Below are positions 46,087 through 54,298 of a stretch of DNA of 64,000 bases, in pieces. The DNA is taken from positions 789,001 to 853,000 of the forward strand of contig NZ_JAUFQI010000001.1 of NCBI RefSeq assembly GCF_030409715.1. The letters run 5' to 3'. Every line of letters begins with the position of its first letter. The stretch's first letter is position 1. A model generated the notes under the pieces. It was not told the origin of the DNA, did not search any database, and worked only from the letters and a program-made list of their open reading frames with translations. This DNA comes from Reinekea marina. GTDB taxonomy: Bacteria; Pseudomonadota; Gammaproteobacteria; Pseudomonadales; Natronospirillaceae. The position numbers and the translations under genes were made by a program.

Positions 46087-47397
46087 CTAAGGTAAATTTC
46101 GTATGACAAGCGGACCAATTAAATTGGCTACCCACACCGGAAGGCGTTTCCACACAGCTATCAGAAGCTTAAATTTGGGGTTATCTGGGTTGGTTTGAGC
46201 AACATAGCCGCCTTCATCAGATGTGTAATACCAATAGTGAGCAACAGGCTTGGCCCCCCACTGCTTTTTAAACTTGTAGGTACCTGCATCAATGGTTGAG
46301 CGACCAAAATCAAAATATTGATAATTTTGGCTAATGGCATGGCCCAAAATTTGGCGATACATCCACATATTAATGTTCATACTGTTTGCAGGCTTAATGG
46401 TAGAAGCCCAAGGGATCTCAAGCATAGTGCGATGCGCCGTTAAAAAGGCCGAGCCTACCGGCAGCTTGTTAACATACACCACGACTAACGTAGCTTGTTT
46501 ACCTAATTGCTTTAACAAGGTTTCGAACCAATGTTTAGAATATACGGGGGTGCCTAAATCTCTCATGTTCCGCGCAAAAACGCGGTAGAAATCGTCTAAT
46601 AAATTTAGGTGGCCAAACGACACTGTTGGGTTGTTTTCGTTGGCTTTATTAAATTGCGCCCTAACTTTACTGCCTACTTGCTTATCGAGCTGATCAGTTG
46701 AGCTTGGCAGCGCTAAAATCATCGATGCTTTTTTATCGGTAAACGGTAAATTGGCATTAGCGACTGTGGTACGAATTTCCGCATGGCTGGCTTGGATTTC
46801 ATGCAGCAATGGCTTGCTAGCAAGCATTAGAGCCTCAAACACATTACGGTAATCGGTAAGGGGGCCGCCATAATTAAAATAAGGCGTCGATACCAAAAAG
46901 GTGCCAAATAACTTACTGCTGAGCTTAGTGAGTGGTAAGCCGCCAATAATTGTGCCGCCACTTTTAGCAACCAGTATGCGCGTTTTGTGTTTAAAAGCTG
47001 CTTCTATAGATTCAAAAATAGCCGGTTGATGGCACAAAGAGGTATGCTTGGTCGTATTACAAAAGGCCTGCCACAAATGCCATTCGTTTTTAGGCAGCTC
47101 AACAATGCTAAATTCTTCAGAAAATTCAGAGCTTAATGCGCTGAATTGCTCTGGCAAGACCCCTTTATTGTTTTCAGCCTGTGTTGGGCTTTGTTTTGCA
47201 ATGTTCAGCTTTGCAACGGCGGCTTTATATTGCGCTTCAGCATCGGCTATTTCTTGGCTGATGGCCTGCATTTGAGCTTTAAGGCTAGCCAACTGCTCTG
47301 GGTTATTTTTAGCGTTTTTGAATTGGCTAGAAACAGCCCCTTTGCTTTTTTTAAGCGATTTAATGTGCGATTTCAAACTGGCAGGGCTGGGCTTCAT
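46087..47397 (-). CDS. FemAB family protein, XrtA/PEP-CTERM-associated
   Basis: 436 residues. The first ~75 residues are a Lys/Gln/Ala-rich coiled coil (ASLKAQMQAISQEIADAEAQ). A two-part FemAB/GNAT fold follows: LPKNEWHLWQAFC, STPYFNYGGPLTD, KVRAQFNKANENNP, VYSKHWFETLLKQLG, HRTMLEIPWASTIKPANSMN and YFDFGRSTIDAGTYKFKKQW. The last motif and the NMWMYR segment are typical of the exosortase-A-linked FemAB family. It probably transfers an acyl or aminoacyl group to a surface glycan or peptidoglycan precursor. It is divergent from xrtA, 137 nt away. Confidence 0.88.
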   Translation of the reverse strand: MKPSPASLKSHIKSLKKSKGAVSSQFKNAKNNPEQLASLKAQMQAISQEIADAEAQYKAAVAKLNIAKQSPTQAENNKGVLPEQFSALSSEFSEEFSIVELPKNEWHLWQAFCNTTKHTSLCHQPAIFESIEAAFKHKTRILVAKSGGTIIGGLPLTKLSSKLFGTFLVSTPYFNYGGPLTDYRNVFEALMLASKPLLHEIQASHAEIRTTVANANLPFTDKKASMILALPSSTDQLDKQVGSKVRAQFNKANENNPTVSFGHLNLLDDFYRVFARNMRDLGTPVYSKHWFETLLKQLGKQATLVVVYVNKLPVGSAFLTAHRTMLEIPWASTIKPANSMNINMWMYRQILGHAISQNYQYFDFGRSTIDAGTYKFKKQWGAKPVAHYWYYTSDEGGYVAQTNPDNPKFKLLIAVWKRLPVWVANLIGPLVIRNLP

Positions 47398-47415
47398 CCG
47401 TTAATACCTAAGGTG

Positions 47416-47458
47416 AAACACTTAACGAGAAGCAAAGTGTTTAATCAATCCATGATTA
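47416..47458. promoter_or_regulatory. Two inverted repeats in the FemAB/xrtA divergent region
   Basis: The first has arms AAACACTT and AAGTGTTT (47416-47423, 47435-47442); the second has arms TAATCA and TGATTA around ATCCA (47442-47458). Both are perfect and share a base. They lie in the 137-nt region between the divergent FemAB and xrtA starts, so they may be operators for a dimeric regulator. No known consensus is matched. Confidence 0.4.
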
Positions 47459-47534
47459 GTGGCGTACAAGCTAAATTTTAGTAAACTAGCGGCATTATAC
47501 CGACAACGCTTTCTAAAAAGAAGCGCACACAGTG

Positions 47535-48977
47535 ATGGAACACATTATGAAACCCCAAATTAGGCCCTCTATGGCGATATTGCTGTATTTGCTGGCCATT
47601 ATTGTTATTGCCTTTAGTTTTTTCTTTAACACCTTGCTTTCATTGCATACAAAATGGACGCAATGGGATGAGGCTTATTCGCATGGTTACCCATTATTTT
47701 TAATTGCGCTTTACTATTGCTGCGCACAGTTGGTGAGCGCCAAACAGCAATGGCGTGGACATTTAGCATACAGTTTAGTTTCAATCATACCGGCGGTTAT
47801 TTGGGCTTATGGTGAGGCGACTCAGTTACAAGTGTTGCAGCAAATAGCCCTGCCTATGGCTATTTTTACCTTAGCGCTACCCTTAGTGGGCATGAAAATT
47901 GGTTTACGTATAATCCCTGTTTTTTTGCTAATGTCTTTAGCGATACCAGTGTGGGATGTTGTGAACCCCATTTTGAGAGCATTGACGACAGAGGCAGCCA
48001 CCTTTTTAGTGCGCCTTGTAGGTATAACGGCCTACATTGATGGATTTTCTTTTACTTTGCCTTACGGCACCGTGGTTATTGCGGGTGGTTGTTCTGGGCT
48101 GGCGTTTTTTATGATGGCGCTGAGTTTATCGGGCATCAATGCGTTTTATCGTAGGCTTACGTTAAAGTACGCGGTTCTTAGCATTGCCTTACTCGTTACT
48201 TTATCGGTTGTAGGTAATTGGTTGCGCGTTACAGCGCTGATTATGATCGCCTATTATTCTAAAATGCAGCACAGCCTGGTGTACGAACACGGCAGCTTCG
48301 GCTGGTGGATATTTGCGGGTATTTTCTTTCTGTATTTATGGCTTATACGTAACTACGCAGAGCAGCCCGCAAAAGCGGCTTCAGCACAAGAGGTTAGCCA
48401 CCTAAAAAATGCTCGACCAGTTTGGGCACTTACCTTGGCCGTTGTATTTATGGCCGCCTTACCCATTTACATGGTCGTGCAAAGTGCTAAAGCAACGCAG
48501 GCGCAACCTACCAACAGCATGACTAATAACTATGATGACCAAATTTGGCTGCCTAACTACAGTGGCTTTGATGCCCAAGCCCACACATCTTTAATGCTAG
48601 CTAACACTCAATGGCAGGCTTCACAGTTGTTGTACACAACTCAAGAACAAGGCAAAGAACTGGTCAGTAGCGATAACCGCATGGCAACCGAAAACGCAAA
48701 GTTAATACATGATGTTATAACGGCCGAAGGCAACAAGCTTAACCTAGATGTCATACAAACCGGCAACCGTTCGCGCATAGTTGTGTGGGCATATAAGCTG
48801 GGTAGCCAGCTAAAAACATCGGCATTTTCTGCAAAACATGCACAGTTTATAGAAGTGTTGCGTGGCAACCCCAGTGCCGAGCTGGTGTATTTAACCAAAA
48901 CCTGCCAACAAGCTAGATGTGAAGCGGAAAAACAAATGCTGCAAGCAAACCTAGCTCAATGGGTGACTGTATTTTAA
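47535..48977 (+). CDS. xrtA: Exosortase A (XrtA) with fused EpsI-like domain
   Basis: About 480 residues. Eight or so TM helices come first (EpsH type). The proposed Cys-Arg-His active site is visible: Cys at about 186 in VVIAGGCSGLAFF, Arg at about 221 in VVGNWLRVTALI, His at about 242 in YEHGSFGWWIF. A signal-like TM at about 296-316 precedes a periplasmic EpsI (DUF3485) domain (WLPNYSGFDAQAHTSL to the end). It is a membrane transpeptidase that cleaves PEP-CTERM signals and hands the proteins on. A GTG lies directly before the ATG at 47535, and an ATG at 47547 is another option. Confidence 0.95.
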   Translation: MEHIMKPQIRPSMAILLYLLAIIVIAFSFFFNTLLSLHTKWTQWDEAYSHGYPLFLIALYYCCAQLVSAKQQWRGHLAYSLVSIIPAVIWAYGEATQLQVLQQIALPMAIFTLALPLVGMKIGLRIIPVFLLMSLAIPVWDVVNPILRALTTEAATFLVRLVGITAYIDGFSFTLPYGTVVIAGGCSGLAFFMMALSLSGINAFYRRLTLKYAVLSIALLVTLSVVGNWLRVTALIMIAYYSKMQHSLVYEHGSFGWWIFAGIFFLYLWLIRNYAEQPAKAASAQEVSHLKNARPVWALTLAVVFMAALPIYMVVQSAKATQAQPTNSMTNNYDDQIWLPNYSGFDAQAHTSLMLANTQWQASQLLYTTQEQGKELVSSDNRMATENAKLIHDVITAEGNKLNLDVIQTGNRSRIVVWAYKLGSQLKTSAFSAKHAQFIEVLRGNPSAELVYLTKTCQQARCEAEKQMLQANLAQWVTVF

Positions 48978-48983
48978 GCCCGG

Positions 48984-49985
48984 CTACCCCGCCAACCGCG
49001 CTAAAAATTTAAGGCGTGTATTGCTGGCATCTTCATGTATGCCAATGCGAGTTAACTCATGCAACTTGAGTGATGACACATGGTTAATACCATTTTGCGT
49101 GGTAACCGCGGCGGTATAGTGCTGCTTTACTAGGCTTAAAGCTTGTTCATTGTAATCGCCATTTGGGAAGCAGAACAGTTCGATATCTTTATTCAGCTTG
49201 CTGGCCAGTGTTTCTTTGCTGGTGGCAATTTCGGTGGTTAGGGCGGCGTCGCCCAGCCCTTTATTTAGCCGTTGATGCGTACAAGTATGGCTTTCTACTT
49301 GCAAAAAACCCGAAGCCTCACACTCTTGGAGTTCATCCCATGTCATTAAAGCGCGTTGCGAGTTAGTTTCTAAAATGTGTTGCCAATTAATAGCGTTCAG
49401 GGCGGTAAAAATTTCAGCTTCGGAATGTTGTTTCAATTGGTTTATGCATTGTGCATTGCGCTCGCGAGAAAAAGCATGCTGGCTGGCTTCAAAGGCAGGC
49501 TGCAATAAGGCTTGCTGCGCTAATTCCGGGGCTTTAATGGCAATAAGTTCACTGATGATATTAGGCCAAAAACGGAACGGTGTACCTATTTTGTCGGCTA
49601 CAGCAAATAACGTGCTGGGTACATTATGTTTTTTTAAAATAGGCAGAGCATACTCGTAGTTATCGGCCCAACCATCATCAAAGGTGATGGCGCATGCCTT
49701 GTTGGGCAAGGGTTCATTAGCGCCATGCTGCTTTACCCAGTTGTTTAGGTTTACAAGAGTAAAGTGTTTTTTGAGTTCTATTATTTGTTGCTCAAACGTT
49801 TCGGGAGTAACAATCATTCCCGGTTCTTCAAGTGCAAAGCGTGGATCAGCCTTGGGTAAAATGCGATGGTACATAAGCACCCAAAGGCGGGGAGCTTCGC
49901 GCTGCTTGGTGTGCTCACCGTAGCTGGCTTTTACCCAGTTACGCGCAAATTTTGCGGTGGCTTTAAGTGCATTGACCATACCCAA
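48984..49985 (-). CDS. Polysaccharide deacetylase (XrtA locus)
   Basis: 333 residues, NodB fold. LWVLMYHRILPKADPRF is a frequent opening; ACAITFDDGWADNYEYALPI carries the Asp pair; LQVESHTCTHQRLNKG gives the His pair, and FCFPNGDYNEQALSLV the last motif. There is no clear signal peptide. It starts one nucleotide after the ATP-grasp stop, so the two are coupled. It faces xrtA at the 3' end. It is the third deacetylase in the locus, similar in layout to the one at 44939 but only moderately alike. Confidence 0.9.
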   Translation of the reverse strand: MGMVNALKATAKFARNWVKASYGEHTKQREAPRLWVLMYHRILPKADPRFALEEPGMIVTPETFEQQIIELKKHFTLVNLNNWVKQHGANEPLPNKACAITFDDGWADNYEYALPILKKHNVPSTLFAVADKIGTPFRFWPNIISELIAIKAPELAQQALLQPAFEASQHAFSRERNAQCINQLKQHSEAEIFTALNAINWQHILETNSQRALMTWDELQECEASGFLQVESHTCTHQRLNKGLGDAALTTEIATSKETLASKLNKDIELFCFPNGDYNEQALSLVKQHYTAAVTTQNGINHVSSLKLHELTRIGIHEDASNTRLKFLARLAG

Positions 49986-51152
49986 TTAACCCCGCAGTTC
50001 TTTAATATAGTGTTTAAGTTCAAACCAAGCTGGCTTTAAATCGCCAAGGCGGTTTACTTCGTGGCGTTGGTTGAACAGCCTCGGCCATATAAATTGCCCG
50101 ATACGCTTCAGTTTTTTAGCAGTAGAGTTTGGCCGTTTTAAAAATATATATAAGCTATCGACATCGCCTAAAAGCCACCGAAGGCGCTGACCTATTTTAT
50201 AAGGCGCTTCTTTTATTGCTGGCTCGTTAAAAAAATGTTGAGTTAACAGCGCCGGGAAGTTCACCCCAGCATCTATTGCCAACTGTAAAGACCCCCAAAA
50301 GCGAGTGTTCACTTCCATTAAATAGGCCTTGCCTTCTGGGCTAATACGGAACTCTACCATGGCAACCCCATGCCAATTAACTTGAGTGAGCAGCTTTTCG
50401 GAGGCTTCTTTAAGGTGTTCAGGCACTGCCACGCTTTGGCAAAGAACCGAAACCCCGCCTTCGGGTGGCTTTTCTCGTATGCGCTGGTGGGCAAAATACC
50501 TAACGGGTATACCGTGGTTATATAAACAGAATACGCCAGCGCCATGGCCGGGTATAAATTCTTGCAGCATAAACGGATGATGGGCTAGGTAGGTATCTTC
50601 TTCTAATACTTTGGCCAAATCGGCTTCCGATTTTAAAATTCGAACAGTGGTGCTCACCCATTGGTTATTGGCGTATATTTTTGATTTAGCAGGTTTAAGA
50701 ACAATAGGGTAAGTAACCTGCTGAACGTTCAGTGCTTGGCTGTTTTCAAAAAACTGTGTGTTGGGCACGCTCACCCCAGCGGCTTGTGCTTGGCGCACCA
50801 AATTAGCTTTATCGGCTAGCTCCATTACCGTTGCATAACGGGCAAAAGCCATGGGCAGTTGCTGCGTACTGTAGTTTTGCATCAGCAATAATTGGCTAGT
50901 AACCTCAGTAACCGGCAAAATAAGGTCAAACTGGCCGTTCAAACAGTGTTGCTCTACCCATTGAATAAAAGCAGTAGGGGATTCTTTAGAACAAGGTATT
51001 TGAAGGTAGCTGTGCGAATATTTCGATTGGCCTGCAAGCGCCATAGGCGCGGCATCGGCCGTGGTGATATGCACATTAGGCAACTGCCCTACCGCACGTG
51101 TAACAGCCAACGCACTGCGTTGAGCGGCATCCAAGACCAAAATTTTGCGCAT
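49986..51152 (-). CDS. ATP-grasp enzyme (carboxylate-amine ligase type)
   Basis: 388 residues from the ATG at 51152 (TGGA about 9 nt upstream; another ATG is 12 nt further). MRKILVLDAAQRSALAVTRA starts a preATP-grasp domain. The ATP-grasp part has YPIVLKPAKSKI, HPFMLQEFIPGHGAGVFCLY and AMVEFRISPEGKAYLMEVNTRFWGSLQ split across metal-binding Glu and Asn. Such enzymes ligate a carboxylate to an amine, for example adding an amino acid or a lactyl-amide to a sugar. The substrate is unknown; the glycan locus suggests amidation of the uronic acid made via the dehydrogenase at 28415 (inference). Confidence 0.88.
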   Translation of the reverse strand: MRKILVLDAAQRSALAVTRAVGQLPNVHITTADAAPMALAGQSKYSHSYLQIPCSKESPTAFIQWVEQHCLNGQFDLILPVTEVTSQLLLMQNYSTQQLPMAFARYATVMELADKANLVRQAQAAGVSVPNTQFFENSQALNVQQVTYPIVLKPAKSKIYANNQWVSTTVRILKSEADLAKVLEEDTYLAHHPFMLQEFIPGHGAGVFCLYNHGIPVRYFAHQRIREKPPEGGVSVLCQSVAVPEHLKEASEKLLTQVNWHGVAMVEFRISPEGKAYLMEVNTRFWGSLQLAIDAGVNFPALLTQHFFNEPAIKEAPYKIGQRLRWLLGDVDSLYIFLKRPNSTAKKLKRIGQFIWPRLFNQRHEVNRLGDLKPAWFELKHYIKELRG

Positions 51153-51305
51153 AGTCGATTCCATTCGAGAACATAGTAAGTAACAACAGGGGTATTCTAC
51201 ACCAAGCCATGCTTAAAATGCAGCAACCAACAGACCTAAGCGCATAGACACAGCAAGCCAGTGTGGGTAAAATGCATCCACTTCTTTTATTACTGGATCA
51301 ACGGA

Positions 51306-52418
51306 ATGACCAGCACAGCAACACCACCTACCATACTGCATGTAATAGACACCACCGGGCCGGGTGGGGCCGAGACTGTTTTCTTAAACCTTGCTGAAAA
51401 AATGCAGATAGATGGCTACCGCAACTTAGCATTAATTAAAGGGCCTGGCTGGGTTCAAAATCAATTAGAGCAGCGCGGCATACCGTTTAAAGTTATTAAG
51501 CCATTTGGTTTTTTGTCGATCCCTTATTACCGCGCTCTATTAAAATTCGTAAAGAGCGAAAATATAAAATTTGTACAAGCCCACCTGTTAGGTTCAGCGC
51601 TTAGCTTTTCTATAGTTAGCTTAATAACTCGTATACCCGTTGTGGCTACTTTGCACGGCCAAGTAGATGTTAACCCCAACGAGCGTTTTATGGTGGTTAA
51701 GCGCTGGTTGTTAAAAAAAGGCTTACGCAAAGTAGTAGCTGTAAGCGGCCAATTGGCCGATTACTTAGCCCAACGTAAACTATTCGCGCGTGATCAGCTA
51801 AGTGTTATACACAACGGAATAGATGTAGCTCGCTACCAAGTAGAAATAACCAATGAGCTAAAACAACGGTTCAACCTTCCTGACAATGCAACATTAGTGG
51901 GCAGCATTGGAAACATTCGCCCAGCCAAAGATTACCCAACCCTAATTGCAGCCGCCAAAATAGTTATAACGCAAAACCCCGATACGCATTTTCTTATTGC
52001 TGGGCATGCTAAACAAGCATTGCAAAGCCAACTTGAAACACAAGTTCAAGAGCTTGGCCTAACAAACCACATTCACTTTTTAGGCTTTTTAGATAACACC
52101 CCCGGTTTTTTAGCGCAATTAAATGTGTTTGTGCTTTCTTCCGAAAAAGAAGGGTTTTCAATTTCTACGTTAGAAGCCATGGCCGCTAAAATCCCAATTG
52201 TTGCTACGCGTTGTGGTGGCCCTGAAGAAATACTAGAGCAAGGCATAACAGGAACCCTGGTAGATATAAAAAGCCCTGCACAACTTGCTCAGGCCATTTT
52301 AACTTCACCTACCAGAAGCAATGCTCAAGTAAAGCAGGCTTTTAAAGTGGTGCAAGAAAAATTTAGCGAACAAATATTAACAAACAAATATCAACAATTG
52401 TGTGCAAGCCAATTATAA
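51306..52418 (+). CDS. Glycosyltransferase family 4
   Basis: 370 residues from the ATG at 51306; a GTG-started frame extends 45 nt upstream but has no family match. GT-B fold: ILHVIDTTGPGGAETVFLNL in the N-terminal domain, VATLHGQVDVNPNERF, VSGQLADYLAQ, VIHNGIDVARY, VGSIGNIRPAKDYPTLIAAA, and the donor-binding EX7E-type region EKEGFSISTLEAMAAKIPIV. It transfers one sugar with retention of configuration onto the growing lipid-linked unit. It is followed 20 nt later by the tyrosine phosphatase gene. Confidence 0.92.
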   Translation: MTSTATPPTILHVIDTTGPGGAETVFLNLAEKMQIDGYRNLALIKGPGWVQNQLEQRGIPFKVIKPFGFLSIPYYRALLKFVKSENIKFVQAHLLGSALSFSIVSLITRIPVVATLHGQVDVNPNERFMVVKRWLLKKGLRKVVAVSGQLADYLAQRKLFARDQLSVIHNGIDVARYQVEITNELKQRFNLPDNATLVGSIGNIRPAKDYPTLIAAAKIVITQNPDTHFLIAGHAKQALQSQLETQVQELGLTNHIHFLGFLDNTPGFLAQLNVFVLSSEKEGFSISTLEAMAAKIPIVATRCGGPEEILEQGITGTLVDIKSPAQLAQAILTSPTRSNAQVKQAFKVVQEKFSEQILTNKYQQLCASQL

Positions 52419-52437
52419 CTTCGGAGAAACTCACTAA

Positions 52438-53010
52438 GTGAAAATTTGGCTACCCAAATTTATAGAAAACTTTATAAATGATCATTTCGGTTCTAAAAAG
52501 GGGCTGTTAAAACTGTGTTACCACAATGTATTAGCGGCTTTTGGTTGCTACAGAAAATACTCAATTGAAAACCTAAGCATTGTGCCAGAGCGCTACGTTT
52601 TTGTATGTGCAGGAAATATTTGCCGCAGCCCTTTAGGAGAGGTGGTTGCAAAAAGCATGGGAATGCAAGCGATATCCTTCGGGTTAGATACGCGCGGTGG
52701 CGATAAAGCAGACCCGAGAGCAATTGAATACGCGGAAACGTTAAACTTAAGCTTAGCCGAACACATAACTACAAAAACCGAAAGCTATAACCCACAGCCA
52801 GGTGATGTAATAGTAGCTATGGAACCTAAGCATATTGCAATGTATAAAAATACTAATTTAAAACAACCCATTATATTGCTTGGCATGCATGGGAAAGGTA
52901 AAAAGCCATTTATTCACGACCCCTATTGCACAACTGATCTCTATTTTAAGAAAGTTGAGTATTTAGTGGTAGAAAAAACGAAAGCATTGGTGAACCATGG
53001 CCAGAACTAA
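52438..53010 (+). CDS. Low-molecular-weight protein tyrosine phosphatase-like
   Basis: 190 residues. The active-site loop C-x5-R is complete (Cys57 to Arg63 in VCAGNICRSPLGE) and the general acid is Asp161 in IHDPYCTTD. It is a Wzb-type enzyme that would dephosphorylate a BY-kinase partner. About 50 residues precede the fold, an extension not present in Wzb (147 aa). The start is a GTG, and GGAG is 14 nt away. It overlaps the next gene by 14 nt. Its kinase partner in this locus, at 34445, appears catalytically dead, so the true target is open. Confidence 0.85.
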   Translation: MKIWLPKFIENFINDHFGSKKGLLKLCYHNVLAAFGCYRKYSIENLSIVPERYVFVCAGNICRSPLGEVVAKSMGMQAISFGLDTRGGDKADPRAIEYAETLNLSLAEHITTKTESYNPQPGDVIVAMEPKHIAMYKNTNLKQPIILLGMHGKGKKPFIHDPYCTTDLYFKKVEYLVVEKTKALVNHGQN

Positions 53011-54289
53011 GCCCGAAGATTTTAAAGTAGAGGACTTCTACTTTTTAAAAATAAAAAATATGTGGCGATATTTTTGGAGTGAACATCCTGCTTTTTGGTG
53101 TATTTGTGGGTATTTGTTTATTGAGTATTTTCGGCCACAGTCTATTTACCCAGCTATTGATATTTTGCCTTGGGCACAGCTATTTTTACTGGGTGCTTTG
53201 GGGTTTAGTTTTCTTGACAAAAAAAGCAAAATTCAATGGACACAGACACATACTTGGCTAGTACTATTTTCACTACAGATATACATATCATTCATATTTG
53301 CATATAACATCTCAATATCTATTGAGCAGCATATTCAATATACCCAATGGGTTATAGTTTTTTTCTTGATCGTGTCGATTATTACTTCAAAGGAAAGATA
53401 TTATATCTTCATTGTTATCTTCTTCATGTGTTCGCTAAAGCTTTCAATAGGAACAGCCAAGATCTGGGCATTTCGGGGGTTTGCATTTACAGATTATGGT
53501 ATCAATGGGCCTCAAGGTTACTTTCAAAACTCAGGAGAGCTAGCAATCCAAATGTTAATTCTTGTTAGTCTATCTGTTTATTTAGCTAGGTATATGTGGG
53601 TGTTTAGTAATCGATTAGAAAAGTTAATTCTTAGTCTAGCTATAATAACACCAATTTTAACCATAGTTGGTGCAAGCAGTAGAGGTAGCCAAATTGCACT
53701 AGGACTTATGATAATTGTTTTTTTTAACAAAAATATTTTCAAAATTAAGGTACTTTTAATCTTCGTAATCTTGATGTTTTCTATATTTCAATTCTTACCG
53801 GAAGAGCAAATTGATCGCTTTAAGTCCATGGGCGGTGATGGAACATCAACTCAACGAATACTTTACTGGCAGAATGGAATCGAGATGATAAAACAGCATC
53901 CGTTTACTGGTATAGGATTCTTTAACTTTCCTGCCTACTTTACGGACTATTACCCTCAAGACATAAACTTTATAAATCATAAGGGTGAAAGAGTTGCTGA
54001 GCTACCGCACAATATATTCATTCAAATTGGTACTGACGGTGGAGTTTTAGCGTTAATTTTCTATTTTCTAATATTAAAGAGTGTGAAAATTAAGATTAAG
54101 AAAGTGGATGATAATTTATGTTCTCAAATATACAAGGGACTTTTAATGGGCTTGTTTGGATTTTTAGTTGCTGGGCAGTTTGTTAGTGTCGCCTATTATC
54201 CGTTTATGTGGGTGTCTGTTACGTTGTTAGTAGCTTTAAAACTAAACTTTAGTAAAACAGAGTCTAAAACTAATATATCTATTCAATAG
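52997..54289 (+). CDS. O-antigen ligase/polymerase family protein
   Basis: 430 residues with about ten TM segments. The Wzy_C/WaaL signature region in the large periplasmic loop includes RILYWQNGIEMIKQHPFTGI and ELPHNIFIQIGTDGG, with the conserved His in PHN. The opening HPAFWCICGYLFIEYFRPQS resembles the exosortase-A-associated O-glycan ligase group. It either polymerises the undecaprenyl-linked repeat unit or transfers glycan to a protein or lipid acceptor; sequence cannot decide. It overlaps the phosphatase gene and marks the start of the AT-rich segment. Confidence 0.88.
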   Translation: MARTKPEDFKVEDFYFLKIKNMWRYFWSEHPAFWCICGYLFIEYFRPQSIYPAIDILPWAQLFLLGALGFSFLDKKSKIQWTQTHTWLVLFSLQIYISFIFAYNISISIEQHIQYTQWVIVFFLIVSIITSKERYYIFIVIFFMCSLKLSIGTAKIWAFRGFAFTDYGINGPQGYFQNSGELAIQMLILVSLSVYLARYMWVFSNRLEKLILSLAIITPILTIVGASSRGSQIALGLMIIVFFNKNIFKIKVLLIFVILMFSIFQFLPEEQIDRFKSMGGDGTSTQRILYWQNGIEMIKQHPFTGIGFFNFPAYFTDYYPQDINFINHKGERVAELPHNIFIQIGTDGGVLALIFYFLILKSVKIKIKKVDDNLCSQIYKGLLMGLFGFLVAGQFVSVAYYPFMWVSVTLLVALKLNFSKTESKTNISIQ

Positions 54290-54298
54290 GAGCAATTT

